A DNA stretch of 64,000 nt from Pictodentalium vernedei (GCA_031216915.1 CM062288.1:181314596-181378595); one strand, 5' to 3'; shown: positions 1-10,539, counted from the stretch's first letter. Translations and numbers: made by a program. The notes: generated by a model from the sequence alone, not told the origin.

Positions 1-74
1 AGAATTTTTCCGGTAGGGAGGGGGTATGGTATTTCCCGACAAGCACACAATAAAGGAAACAGTTTCCCCGACAA

Positions 75-98
75 GGGGGGGGGGGGGGGGGGGGGGGG
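75..98. repeat. 24-bp G homopolymer
   Basis: An uninterrupted run of G lies in G/C-rich unassigned sequence at the window start (1-159). Similar G or C tracts recur at about 2217, 3006, 10798, 26208, 30414, 30572, 35750, 55036, 57856 and 59549, often at or inside inverted repeats. The length of such runs is unreliable in any assembly. Confidence 0.9.
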
Positions 99-159
99 TT
101 AACTCTCCACGACAGTCTGTATCCCCTCCCCTGATACCCCCTCCCCTGATGTCCCCTGG

Positions 160-1087
160 TGCCACCCTTTACATTAGTTGATGACCGTGTAATATCATTA
201 TTTCGATCAGTGCACTTTCACCTACACTTTTACCAGATTTATTTTGTAGGCGAAAGTGCAATAATGATAAACCGTAGATTTGGGGAAAACCTTGCATTAA
301 TACGTACTGGGTGACAAATTGTAGATACATAGAAATTTGGTATTTCATACCAAGCAATGTGATAAATCGTAGATTCTGGAGAAATTTTAGTTTAATACCC
401 ACAAGAACTTCTCATTGGCTAGATTTCTGACCTGCATGTGCGGCGTAAACCGGTAAACTGAAAATTCTGGCTTAATTCCTTCAGTAGTGCGATAACAAAA
501 GCGGTCTAAGAAATTCGACACGATCGTGACTAGGTCGCGATTGTGTCGAATTGCACTGTACTTATTCCTTCCTACTGTACTGCGGAATCTCGCCCCTGCA
601 AAAGAGATTCGGGTTGCAGTTTCCGTTCGTTTTTCTTGCTTCGGTCTCGATTTCGCAATCGTTTATCTATGAACTCTGCGCGCACTACTACAAGTATGTC
701 GCGATTGGATCGCAGTGGGATCGAGAAAAAGACCGGTTTTGTGATAGCAGTACTGTACGGGGGAAGTAAACCTCTGATACAGGACAAATTCTACTTCAAC
801 GTTTGTTGGTGTGGTAAACCGTAGATACCTGGAGAAATCTGCTTCAACACTTACCTTGGATACCGGGCGAATTCTTCTTCTTTAACAACTTGCTGAGCGG
901 TTAACCGCAAATGCGGGGAGACATTGAGATTTACTACCAACTAGGGCGATCAACTGTAGATACCGGAAAAATCCCAACCTAACACACACCAACGTGACAA
1001 TCCATACATATATTGTAGACTGAAAATTCTGATTTTTCGATCTGAGTGGTAAACTGTAGATCATCCTCAGATACTGGGAATTTTGAT
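160..1087. repeat. Degenerate satellite-like tandem array, left part
   Basis: A motif close to GATAAACCGTAGATACTGG followed by GAAATTCTACTTCAATAC recurs at irregular spacing of roughly 70-100 bp (near 265, 358, 455, 810, 945 and 1050). The same motif returns at 3715-3880, beyond two insertions. The monomers are strongly diverged. The short open frames here sit in the repeat and look non-coding. Confidence 0.55.
489..755. repeat. Foldback within the tandem array
   Basis: The left arm GCGATAACAAAAGCGGTCT (about 489-507) pairs imperfectly with the sequence at about 735-753, ACCGGTTTTGTGATAGC. A smaller internal palindrome, 514-551, is built from CGACACGATCG and its complement. This looks like a small foldback insertion into one monomer; no target duplication was identified. 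Confidence 0.4.
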
Positions 1088-1331
1088 TTAACCCTTTACC
1101 CAACGTAACTGCCAAAACCGGCCAGCGCTATTCTCAAAAATCGCCAATTAATTTTCATTATTTTTTCCTTTTTTGTCTCAAAAACATAGGTTATGACCCC
1201 TCATTGGAACGAGCTCGTCGAGCTAGTTCCAATAGGGGTCATAACCTATGTTTTTGAAAATTTAAAAAATCAGTTATTCAAGAATTTTTTTGGCAAGTGT
1301 GGTCTGCTTTTCATGTTAGATAAAGGGTTAA
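1088..1331. mobile_element. TTAA hairpin MITE, family A (copy 1)
   Basis: The element is bounded by TTAA on both sides and has ends CCCTTTACCCAACG and GATAAAGGGTTAA. Its centre is a palindrome around GGTTATGACCCC and GGGGTCATAACC. There is no coding capacity. The right end carries the family A subterminal block (TTGCAAGTGT, GTCTGC, TTTTCATGTTAG). TTAA targets with CCCT-type termini suggest piggyBac-type mobilisation (inference). The copy is mildly diverged in its centre. Confidence 0.85.
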
Positions 1332-1479
1332 CATTTTCAAGAGGTACACATCAATTTTGCGTGAAAGAAAATTCGGTGGTCAGCAAATAACATAATAGGC
1401 AATCAATATAGTTAAGACAGACCAGTAATAATTTAGTCCAACAGCTCACGGGGCTCTTGGATTAAATTATATTGGACCT
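1332..1479. other. Unassigned spacer
   Basis: AT-rich sequence between the family A MITE and the foldback element. It ends in the 5-bp sequence GACCT (1475-1479), which is repeated just after the foldback element. Confidence 0.4.
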
Positions 1480-3598
1480 TGTAACAACCAGTAGTGTAAT
1501 AATTAACCAGTAGTGTAATATTAACCAGTAGTGTAATAAAAATTAACCAGTAGTGAAATACAAATCAACCAGTAGTGTAATAACCAGTAGTGGAATAAAC
1601 GTAACCAGTAGTGTAATAAACATCCATGAAAACTAACAATTTTTCAACAAAATTTGAAAATTTTTTGGGGTGGCTCAAATCATAGTTTGGGTACATCTTA
1701 TCGATTTTTAATCATTTTGTCGTACATTAAAGGGCGTTTTGCAGGTCAAACATCATTTCGTGAGTTCAATACGGCGAGGAAAGGTATTTTTATGATGTTT
1801 ATGTGATGTGCGTGTTTTCTGGTGTTTAATGTCACTTTCTGCATTTGTGGCTTTATGTAAATTCAAAGTTGGCCAATTATTTATAGCAATGCTGTGCTTT
1901 TGAGAGACTGATTACCCCAGGCATAAGTTGTCAGGTTCTATCATACCAGAAAACTTATGGGTGTTAAAGTGTGGTATTCAAGGGCTATAATTGTGTGATC
2001 TCCTGCGTTGACTACAATTATAATATTTAATACGGCCCCGGCGAATCCCTGTAGGTCTCTCTCACATCCACCCATTTCAGCCGGTATATCATTATGCGTG
2101 GCTTTTTCAGTCTAGTTGACTGTTTGAATTCTAAAAGTCGTCTTTCTTCTGGGAGTGGTGCTCATCACATTCCTTGAGCATAGACACTCTACCATATTTT
2201 ACGATGGTGTGTGTGGGGGGGGGGGGGGGGGGGGGGGATGTTTACCTAAAATCTTAGGTCAGTTATTTTTTACCATCTTGAAGGAGGAGGTCGGTAAGAG
2301 AGAAGAGGGCCATGTTGTATTGTTATGGTAGCCCGCGTGAGTGGCCATGTTGTGACGTCATTCCCATAGCGATATGTGATGTAAGTGCGCGTGCGCAGCG
2401 CGTGTAATTAGATGACACGTGTTTCCGCCGTCTATTCTGTATACTGGAGACCGCCATCTTGGTTTTTATGGTAGCACGTGGTTGCTATATGGACCCAATG
2501 GCATCTAATAGAACGAGGATATGTTTTGAGGGTAAGTTCGATTGGGCGGGAGTATAAAGAATACCCAAATGAGACCGACAACTACTTATCTGGCTCGGAT
2601 TCGTGAAGAAAGCTCGTTTTTTTTATGTTTTTGGCCTTTCCATGGCCCGGGTTCTCCCAGAAACCTCGTTTCGAACGGACACAGACCTGCCCAGAGTACC
2701 ACGTAGTGCTTTATGACCTTGAAAATGCGGTGTTCGATTGTACTAGAGTATTTTTACTAAGAGCGGCCTTGCAGGCAAATCCTCGTTTCCACTCTGTTAC
2801 AGGATTTTATTATGTACGGATTCTTCCAGAATCCTCGTCTTTATGTGGCTTGACTTATGTGTAGAAACCACCTCCTTTTTGACTGCTTAGACCATCTACT
2901 GCCCATTCTTAATCTGTTTAGGTACCTGACAATGTCCTTATCATTACTAGGCATGATACTCTCCTAACTGACATAAACTAAAAATAGTATAATGTCAACA
3001 ATAAGACCCCCCCCCCCCCCCCCCCCCGTAAAGGTAGACGCGTAAAGAGGGAGATGGGGCTGTGGGGGACCTTTAGTGATCCGTCAGGGCCGTTTTAAAT
3101 ATTATAATAACGCGCACGAGACACGTCCTTCAATATCATACTTCAGCACCTGTAAGTTACCTTGACAATTTATTCTGTTATCATGGAAACTGACAACTTA
3201 TGCCTGGGGTAAGAAGTCTCTCAAAAGCACAACATTATCTTAAATAATTGGCCAACTTTGAATTTACATAAAGCCACATGTGCAAAAAGTGACATTAAAT
3301 ACTAGAAAATACACACATCACATAAAAATACCTTTCCTCGCCGTATTGAACCCACGAAATAATGTTTGATCTGCAAAACGCCTTTAAATGTACGATAAAA
3401 TGATTAAAAATCGATAAGATGTACCCAAACTATGATTTGAGCCACTCCTAAAAAATTTCAAATTTTGTTGAAAAATTGTTAGTTTTCATGGATGTCTATT
3501 ACACTACTGGTTAAATTTATGACACTACTGGTTGATTTTTATTACACTACTGGTTAATATTACACTGCTGGTTGATTATTACACTACTGGTTGTTACA
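1480..3598. mobile_element. Foldback element, copy 1 (2.1 kb), with subterminal tandem repeats
   Basis: The element starts TGTAACAACC and ends GGTTGTTACA, flanked by the 5-bp direct repeat GACCT (1475-1479 and 3599-3603). Seven units of about 18 bp containing AACCAGTAGTGTAAT open the left arm, and five inverted units close the right arm. The arms then continue inward as a long inverted repeat (for example TTGGCCAATTATTTATAG near 1870 against 3240). The loop (about 2556-2960) matches, inverted, the loop of the larger copy at 54.3-57.9 kb, so this copy has lost part of one arm. No transposase is visible; the 79-codon frame at 2625 is not convincing. Confidence 0.85.
2216..2237. repeat. G homopolymer inside the foldback arm
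   Basis: A run of about 20 G sits in the left arm. Its counterpart is a C run at about 3006-3027 in the right arm, and the same position in the second copy (near 55036) is again G-rich, so the tract is an ancestral part of the element. Confidence 0.8.
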
Positions 3599-3603
3599 GA
3601 CCT

Positions 3604-3960
3604 CCGTGCAAATACAAAATGGATACGTCCAATTTCGATAGCCAGTTTTGTATGCGGCAAGCTACCGGAAAAAAACATTCAGGAACTCTGTCATGGAAGA
3701 ATTAATATCTACCATGGTAATAAAGCGTGGAGACACTAAAGATACAATTTAATACCAAACAGGGTGATAAAGCGTAGCTACTGGGGAAATTCTACTTCAG
3801 TGCTTCTCAAGGTGATGAATGCCAGAGAGACTGGAAAAGTATTACTTCAGTACCTGCTGGGGTGATAAATGTGTCTGGTTTCATTTATTTCTGACTTGAG
3901 TTCTGAGGATGCACTTTTTGTGATCACAGCTGAGCTAAAAGAATTTCATCTTATTGTTAT
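3604..3960. repeat. Degenerate tandem array, right part
   Basis: Motifs such as GGTGATAAAGCGTAG, CTACTGGGGAAATTCTACTT and GGGGTGATAAATG continue the array seen at 160-1087. The 2.1-kb foldback element and the MITE at 1088 therefore inserted into one pre-existing array. Confidence 0.5.
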
Positions 3961-3976
3961 ATAACTGTTTTTCAAA

Positions 3977-3978
3977 AA

Positions 3979-4041
<63 letters not shown>

Positions 4042-4042
4042 A
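3977..4042. repeat. (AAAT)n microsatellite with duplicated flank
   Basis: About sixteen AAAT units. The flank TTTCATCTTATTGTTATATA occurs before the array (about 3944) and again after it (about 4043). This suggests slippage or unequal exchange, or an antisense SINE tail. Confidence 0.8.
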
Positions 4043-4107
4043 TTTCATCTTATTGTTATATAACGTTTTTTTCTAAATAAATAAATAGGTTCATTGAAAT
4101 TAATTTC

Positions 4108-4392
4108 GACATTATTTGTTTATTTATTTATTTATTTATTCATTTCTTATTATTGGGGTTTAACGACATTTCCGACTGCCACGGTCACCTTATGCCGGAC
4201 AGTTAGTAGGGTGAAGGAAGCCAGAGTACCCGGAGAGAACCACCGAGCAACGAAGAGCAACTATCAGAATCCCCAGCGTACAAACTCAACACAATCAGGG
4301 TTAGCATTGGTTGAAGACAAGTACACATGGACGTGCAGTAAGTCTTAGTATACGGCACCACCGTACTCCCACGTGGGAATTCGGGATGACCT
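4108..4392 (-). mobile_element. SINE, 3' part, antisense
   Basis: On the minus strand this is the 3' body and (AAATA)n tail of the same SINE family as the copies at 6039, 17523 and 36350. Shared blocks include GGTGAAGGAAGCC, GTACCCGGAGAGAACCACCG and, near 4355, GGCACCACCGTACTCCCACG. The tRNA-like head is missing, so this copy is 5' truncated. Confidence 0.75.
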
Positions 4393-4661
4393 GCACCATG
4401 ATATAGAATAGAAGAATAGAATAGAAGAATAGAATATTTATTTGCACTACCAAAATACAAGAAGTGGTATGGCATGAAAAAATAAACATAAGAAGTCATA
4501 TACATACATACAAATGAAATGTTGCTTTTTCTGTGTTGATACGTGAAGGCCAGCGATTCCAACCTGCTGAATACATCGTGGCGCAGTTAGCTCACATCCC
4601 AATAGTAAGTGAGTGCACACACACATACATCCACATCCACAGCAGCCTCAGCAGTAGCAGG

Positions 4662-6017
4662 TTACTTCACCCGATTTTCAGCCCATACTTTCATAGCTCT
4701 ATATATATAATGACTTAAGGGTTCACTTATATCGTCAATGTTTCTACAGAAAAGGGTTGTGAGTTTCTCAACCGAGTGTAGACAATGGAAATCGGGTCTT
4801 ACGCATTCGACGGCTTTCCATAAACGATTACGTAATTCAGTATACCGAGGACAAACGAGAAGGAAATGCTTTTCGTCCTAGATCGCCTGGGTAAGACACT
4901 GATTACATAACCTCGTTTCAACTGGTATTGACTTCGGTTTATGGTGCCTACCCTTCTCAATTTCTAAATTGTGGCAGCTTAAAAGAAAACTTGTGATTAC
5001 TTTCCTTTTGTCAAACGGAAGAGAGTCAAGATACAGTGCTTTAGAATAAGTGTTCTTTATGGAGAAGTAAAATCTCATTTTTCCTTGTCTCTCTGACTTT
5101 CCAGCTATGTCAGAATGTTTCCAAGTTTGCAAATACATATCTTGAATTCTAGTCAGAAAAGTGTCTGGAAACTGGTCAAACTTCACCAGCCTTGGATTTT
5201 CCCACACATAACCAAAGCCGTGATTAAAGAAGGTATCACGTATCAGATCAAGCCATTGTGAGCCTCCCCGCTGTTTCAAATTACTGAAGCATTTGTACAG
5301 TAATCTATCTGAGTCGAGCGATTCCAAGCGCAGCCAATACTTGATCATGTTTTTTAAAATTTCGAATTTCAATGGGAATCTTCCAATTTCAGCAAGGGAC
5401 ACCACATTAGACGCCCTGCGATTCAGACCAAGAACACGCTTGCAAAACCGTATATGGAAATTTTCAGTGTCGTTAATGCATTTTAGAAAACAACGATCCC
5501 CCCATACCTCACTGCTATAGCACAATACGGGCTTAATGCACGCGTCGAATAGCTTCGTTATCACCGAAATGGATACATCGTTTCCCCCTAAAGAGTTATA
5601 TATTTTAAATAACGCTTTTGATGCCCTGTTTTTCAAGTCTGGAGCAGAGGTGCTGAGGTTCCCAGAAGCTGAGAATTTTAGTCCAAGATATTTATATTCC
5701 TTAGATGAGCATAGAATGGTGTCACCTAATGTAAATTTATGGTTCAAATTTTTATCCAACTTATTGAAAATGAGAGTCTTTGTTTTTTCGTTGTTAACAG
5801 TTATCTGCCAATTACAGCAAAATGTATTTAATTTAGTTAGCATATTTTGTAGACCCTCCGCAGACTGTGAGATTAGAACAATATCATTCGCGTACAGTAG
5901 GCATGGGATTGGTGTACCAGCCACGTCTGTGACATCGTTTTTCTTGTCAATTAGTTCTTTCACAATGTCATCTATAAATAAATTGAAGAAACGTGGACTC
6001 AAGTTGTTCCCCTGCAT
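4662..6017 (-). pseudogene. LINE 1 reverse transcriptase, C-terminal half and zinc knuckle
   Basis: The open stretch from 6017 to 4878 begins with the RT block MQGNNLSPRFFNLFIDDI, followed by LLYANDIVLIS. The catalytic motif, normally YADD in this enzyme class, reads YAND, which removes the second catalytic aspartate. The thumb and connection region follows, then LEIEKGRHHKP and CNQC. A TAG at 4878-4880 cuts the zinc knuckle, but the same frame continues to a TAA at 4662-4664 with DEKHFLLVC, supplying the His and last Cys of a CCHC-type knuckle. This is the 3' end of ORF2; the N-terminal RT half lies beyond the SINE. Confidence 0.85.
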
Positions 6018-6027
6018 TACACCAAGT

Positions 6028-6359
6028 GTCGTACAGAAAATTTATTATTTATTATTTTTTGATGTTTAAGGTCACATATTTCTGCATAATGGCTAATCAT
6101 GACCTCGGCAGTTTTACGGGTGGAGGAAGCCGGAGTACCCGGAGAGAACCACCGAGCAACGGCGAGCAAGACAGTGCACCATCGACGTGCACTACGCCTT
6201 AGTACACAACGTCACCGTGCCCCCACGTGGGCAATGGGGGAGAAGTGTCTTGCCCAAGGACACAACGCGGTTGCCGCAGGTGGGATTCGAACCGAGGACC
6301 TCTCGGCTTGCAGCCTGCACCTCTACCTACTGAACCACTGCGCCCCCCGTCGTACAGAA
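6028..6359 (-). mobile_element. Full-length SINE with 11-bp target duplication
   Basis: The insert (6039-6348, about 310 bp, antisense) is flanked by GTCGTACAGAA at 6028-6038 and 6349-6359. On the minus strand it has a tRNA-like head with an A-box-like CAGTGGTTCAGTAGG and a B-box GGTTCGAATCCC, then GTTGTGTCCTTGGGCAAG, a body, and an AT-rich tail of ATTT-type units. It splits the LINE 1 reverse transcriptase between RT motifs A and B. Head, central block and tail are those of tRNA-derived metazoan SINEs; the assignment to MetaSINE-type families is from memory. Confidence 0.92.
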
Positions 6360-7256
6360 TGATTTTGATAAGACGTTCTTAATTTTTATATACGACTCCG
6401 TTTCACCTATCATGCTTTTGATTGTTCGATACATTTTCCCCCCAGCACCAAAAGTGGCTAGACGATATAAGAGCCCGACACACCACACCTTGTCGAAAGC
6501 TTTGTTGAAGTCAACAAAACATGTATAAAGTGGTTTATTTTTGCCTTTTGCCCTCTTTATCAGTTCATTGAGAATGAAAATGTTGTCATCTGTTCTGCGA
6601 TCTTTTCTAAAACCAGCTTGATAAGGAGATGGACTACCTAGCTCTTCTGTGTATGTGGTTAATCTCTCAAGCATGACATTGAGAAAAACCTTACACAGAA
6701 TGCTAGTGATGGTTATACCTCTAAATTGATCGGCCGTTACAGGATTGTTGCATTTTGGGATCGGTACAATATAACCTTTTGTCCACTCTTTCGGGAATGT
6801 TCCTGATTCTAGAACTGTATTAAATATTTTCATCAGCATTGGCAGGAGAGTTCTCTGGGTGGTCTTTATCATTTCAGCCTTGATACCATCAAGCCCTTCA
6901 GCTTTGCCGCACTTTAGTTTTGTAATAGCCGTAATATTTCTGATGCGTCAATTTGGTAATCAAGTAGGTTTGTTTCAGATAGCCGAGACTCAAGGTTACA
7001 TAATTTACTCGACACTTCTTGCTGAAACTTAAAGGATGATTGCTTGGGAGGCTGAGTAAGAGAATTGAAATGGTCGTAAAACTCATCCGGGTCGATGTCC
7101 GAAACTGGGTCATTTGTTTGACTATATTCAGACTTAATTTTTGTTAACGTCTTCCAGTAGGCCTATGAATTGCTTTTGTCAATTTGTGCGATATTATCAA
7201 AGATTGATTTCCTATACTCCCTGCGCTTTTGCTTGAGTGATTTGTTGTAACGTTTT
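6360..7256 (-). pseudogene. LINE 1 reverse transcriptase, N-terminal half
   Basis: On the minus strand the linker and RT fingers are readable: GKAEGLDGIKAEMIK near 6890, GYIVPIPKCNNPVTADQFRG, YQAGFRKDRRTDDNI and motif A, CFVDFNKAFDKVW, around 6480-6530. Upstream of 6950 the frame is broken, with a stop (TAG) near 7164 in an otherwise sensible linker and a frame change near 6940. Together with 4662-6017 this gives one RT split by the SINE. The family A MITE at 7257 marks the other border. Confidence 0.85.
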
Positions 7257-7507
7257 TTAACCCTTTACCTAACATGAAAAGCAGACGACACTTGCAAAAA
7301 AAATTCTTGAATAACTAATTTTTTTCATTTTTTGTCTCAAAAACATAGGTTATGACCCCTCGTTGGAACGAGCTCGACGAGCTCGTTCCAACGAGGGGTC
7401 ATAACCTATGTTTTTGAGACAAAAAATGAAAAAATAATAAAAATTCATTGGCGATTTTTGAGAATCGCGCTGGCCGGTTTTGGCCGTTACGTTGGGTAAA
7501 GGGTTAA
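7257..7507. mobile_element. TTAA hairpin MITE, family A (copy 2)
   Basis: TTAA at 7257-7260 and 7504-7507 bounds a 247-bp unit with ends CCCTTTACCTAACATG and ACGTTGGGTAAAGGG. Its near-perfect central palindrome (about 7325-7430) is centred on GAGCTCGACGAGCTC. Removing it and one TTAA rejoins the LINE 1 linker in a readable frame (LYFTL continuing into KRYNKSLKQKRREYRK), which confirms it as a precise insertion. Confidence 0.95.
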
Positions 7508-8484
7508 GAGTGAAATAAAGTCCTCTTACAATTGGGTCATGGCTGAAAGATATTAGCAGCTTACGGCAAGACACGAGCTGTTTCCTTAATTCAAAACAAC
7601 TCGTGTCATACCATGGTTTTGGCTTTGCCCTCGACTGGCGGCGTCTCCCTCTCCTCTTCCATTTGAGACTGCGTGCTGATGCGAGCCGAAAGAGGCAGTT
7701 TAACTTCGAAAAGACTGAAGTTGCATCAAAGTTTTCGCTTTTAGTCATATCTACTAGGTTTTGTTGTACATCAGCTGATTCAAAAGCCGAGAGAAAAACA
7801 TTTTTTTGCTGATTGAGACCAAATGAAAGTGTCCGGAAAGGGCTGCACATCGGCGTTCCACTTTTTGCGTTTTTTAAGTTTCGAAAAATTACCAACTTCG
7901 AGTATAAACCACAGCTGACAATGATCAGAGTGAATTGTAATGTCCTCAACATGAAAATAAGGAATTTTAGAGATAAGATTTTCACTACAAATAACATAAT
8001 CTACTACAGAACAACCGAGTGGCTGAAATGAGGTATACTTCCCAAGGAAATCATCAGGGGTCATACCGTTCAGAATTCTCAGGTCAGCTTGTATGCATAA
8101 ATCAATTAACAGTTTTCCACGACTATTTGATTTATGATCAAAGCTGTTTCGTCGTGTTAAGTTTGTATCGTGGACATAATCAGGAATGGGAGTAAACTGA
8201 TCCGAGTTGTCGTCATCAGTTAAGTAATCATTTAAAGTAGCAGTTCGTCCATTAAAATCACCTTGAATAATAATTCTGCCACGTGTTGAATAAAGGGCTA
8301 CTTCTTTTTGAAGTGCGTCGAATGTATCCTCATAGCGTCGCATGCTGTTGGATTGCTCGGGGGCACAGTATGCGCTGCACAAGAGGGTATCATTTCCCGT
8401 ATTGAAAAATTCCTTACACAACAGTAGCCAAAACAGGGTCACAAATATTATGAAAATACACATTCCTATTTTCTGTGCACACAT
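7508..8484 (-). pseudogene. LINE 1 endonuclease domain
   Basis: This is an exonuclease-endonuclease-phosphatase fold nuclease that would nick target DNA for retrotransposition. Visible motifs on the minus strand are GDFNGR (metal-binding block), LIDLCIQADLRILNG, SVVDYVICS and HSDHCQLWF, the last being the catalytic Ser-Asp-His block. A frame change near 7800 joins WSQSAKKCFSL to ESADVQQNLVDMTKSE in the next frame. The N-terminal part is displaced by the family B MITE at 8488; little recognisable endonuclease sequence was found in 8729-9080. Confidence 0.85.
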
Positions 8485-8487
8485 GAT

Positions 8488-8728
8488 TTAACCCTTTACC
8501 CAACGCAGACGATATCAAAATTTATTATTTTAAATATCATTTTTTCAAATTTAAAAAAAACAATTCAACAAAACTATATCATGTGACCCCTCGCTGGAAC
8601 GAGCTCGTTCCAACGAGTAGTCACATGATATGGTTTTGTTGAAATTTTTTGAAAAATAATATTTTTTCAACTGCTGAATTTGCATATTACGCGGGCGGAT
8701 GCGGGCGATTCGTTGGGTAAAGGGTTAA
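8488..8728. mobile_element. TTAA hairpin MITE, family B (copy 1)
   Basis: TTAA bounded, with left end CCCTTTACCCAACGCAGACG, then ATATCAAAATTTATTATTTT, and right end GCGGGCGATTCGTTGGGTAAAGGG. The central palindrome is built on ATCATGTGACCCCTCG with GGAACGAGCTCGTTCC at its middle. Family B shares its termini and palindrome core with family A but has different subterminal sequence. It sits inside LINE 1 next to the endonuclease. Confidence 0.92.
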
Positions 8729-9080
8729 TATAATGTTATACTGTACATTTGACCGACATGGTGTAGAAGTACAATGAACTGAATTTGAAATTCCCGGATA
8801 CGATTATGATATTCTCAAAATTTCACACTAATCTGGCATCTAGAAAGAAATTCAATAATACCAGGCAAGCCATTAGGAATATATTGCACCCATGTATTCC
8901 CTCGAACATCCAAACATTTACCGGTTGATTCGTTTTGCCTCTTAATTCGTTAGAATAAGGTTCTTTTGATGATAGACACTTTTATGCGTAAGAACTGATT
9001 TCCCAGGTTGTTTTGTGGTGATTGTGTCCTTTAATGTGAGCGGACGTTGGTCGCTCCCCTTTAAGTGTTCTGAACTCAAA
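8729..9080 (-). other. LINE 1 ORF1-ORF2 junction, unreadable
   Basis: By position this should hold the N-terminus of the LINE 1 endonuclease. The minus strand shows many stops in every frame and I cannot identify the first endonuclease motif. It is either strongly decayed or an untranslated inter-ORF spacer. Confidence 0.4.
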
Positions 9081-10056
9081 CTATTTGCAGAGCAGTCCTG
9101 GTCGAAAGGACTTGGATAATTCGGGGCTTCTAGGCTCTCCGATGCAGTGTTTAATAAAAATGTTACAAACCCGTTTTGGACTCGAAGTAAGCACTTCTGG
9201 GTACAGTTTGTGTGAAGGTGATCTCGACTTTGTCATATTTGCACTGTGCGTTGGGCACGATGTGGGCTTAGCCCCTGAAGAGGTATACGTGTTCGCTGTT
9301 TCACCAGTAGGTCCGCATGGAATCACGACGTGGTCATTTTCATCTGCACGTTTGCGGTCTACCTTATCATAGAGAGAGTCTATTCGACCGTGAAGGCTGC
9401 TAACTTTTTCCAAAGTGTCCACCAAAACTTCACGCATGGGTTTGAGTTGAGAAACAAGTTCACGAAATCTGAGTTCAAGTTTCTCGTCTACCTTAGCTTG
9501 AATTTCATTAAAATGATGTTCCATTATTTGTTCGAGACTGTCTTTTGCAGGGGAAAAGTTGGGTAGAAGGTCAGATTTCTGGGTCAGATTGCCAGATGTT
9601 TTAAGTTGATTATCTCTTCTGGAGAGAATGTATGTGACATTTGACAGTTCACTCCGCAACAACAGTAGATCACTTAATCCCAGAACAATTTGGGCTAGTG
9701 ACGATTCTATGGCCAAGAATTGTTCTTCATGCCGCAACGCTAATTTTTCAGCCTTTCCTTTTAGTTCACTTTTTTCGAACTGACGTAAGTGTAGCACTAT
9801 TTATACTGACTATGTCTTTTTGTTTCTTGCTGTGATCTTCATAGCTCCCAGGAGTGTTAACGGCTGTTTTAAGAGGCGAGATCATATGCAAGTCGTCCAG
9901 ATGCCCCGAGGCTAAATCTCGGGTGTCACTTTTTGAGAGACCAAGTTGATTATCAACATAATTTTTTATTGACATAAAATGGTCATTAAGCCATACAACA
10001 CAGTTATCTAGTCCCTGGATTAATATTATTCCAGTAAGAAAAACATTAATGCACAC
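9081..10056 (-). pseudogene. LINE 1 ORF1-like protein, frameshifted
   Basis: Two overlapping minus-strand frames (10056-9766 and 9797-9081) join at a run of A (T run near 9771-9777 on the plus strand), where KKSELKGKAEKLALRHEEQF continues the first frame. The joined product would be about 320 residues. The middle is rich in heptad-like Leu/Glu/Lys (AIESSLAQIVLGLSDLLLLR and HHFNEIQAKVDEKLELRF), consistent with the coiled coil of LINE ORF1 proteins. The C-terminus is Ser/Pro-rich and basic. No zinc finger or RRM was recognised, so the ORF1 call rests on position and coiled-coil character. Confidence 0.6.
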
Positions 10057-10256
10057 AAATTTAGTTCCATTGTTTTGCGCAGCAGGTTAATTTGTAATAA
10101 TAACTTTATTGTTGTAAGTTCCATGCAATGGTACATAACATTGACATAAAGCTCACAAAATGATAAAAGACAAATAATACCAGACAAGATTAACGGGCAG
10201 GAGATAGCATCCATATACGAATATATATGAAGAACCACACTCGTGTACATCCACCA
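10057..10256. other. Possible LINE 3' UTR fragment (antisense)
   Basis: Sequence such as AACTTTATTGTTGTAAGTTC and ATAACATTGACATAAAGC resembles the antisense 3' untranslated ends of LINEs seen elsewhere in this window (18476-18560), but no coding part is attached. Weak assignment. Confidence 0.3.
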
Positions 10257-10258
10257 TT

Positions 10259-10512
<254 letters not shown>

Positions 10513-10539
10513 GTAGGTTCACGAACATGGGTTCATGCC

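Larger units (their letters stand above)
4400..10056 (-). mobile_element. Non-LTR retrotransposon (LINE 1), antisense and inactivated
   Basis: Read on the minus strand, the order is an ORF1-like protein (10056-9081), an endonuclease (8484 to about 7510), a reverse transcriptase (about 7250 to 4880) and a C-terminal zinc knuckle, then a 3' tail rich in TTCTATTCTA units (4402-4440 on the plus strand). Three later insertions interrupt it: a family B MITE (8488-8728), a family A MITE (7257-7507) and a SINE (6039-6348). Frameshifts and stops show it is dead. The clade (CR1, Jockey or I-like) was not resolved. The 5' end is uncertain. Confidence 0.85.

Noticed and set aside
1486..1618. Regularly spaced AACCAGTAGTG units resembling a CRISPR array
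   Set aside because: Spacers are 6-12 bp and repetitive, the units occur inverted at the other end of the element, and the DNA is eukaryotic. They are subterminal tandem repeats of a foldback transposon.
2625..2864. 79-codon frame in the foldback loop as a possible transposase
   Set aside because: No DDE motif, and the homologous loop at 56.1-56.5 kb lacks a corresponding open frame.
4203..4562. 119-codon minus-strand frame
   Set aside because: It crosses the SINE body and the LINE 1 3' tail, so it is a chance frame over two unrelated repeats.
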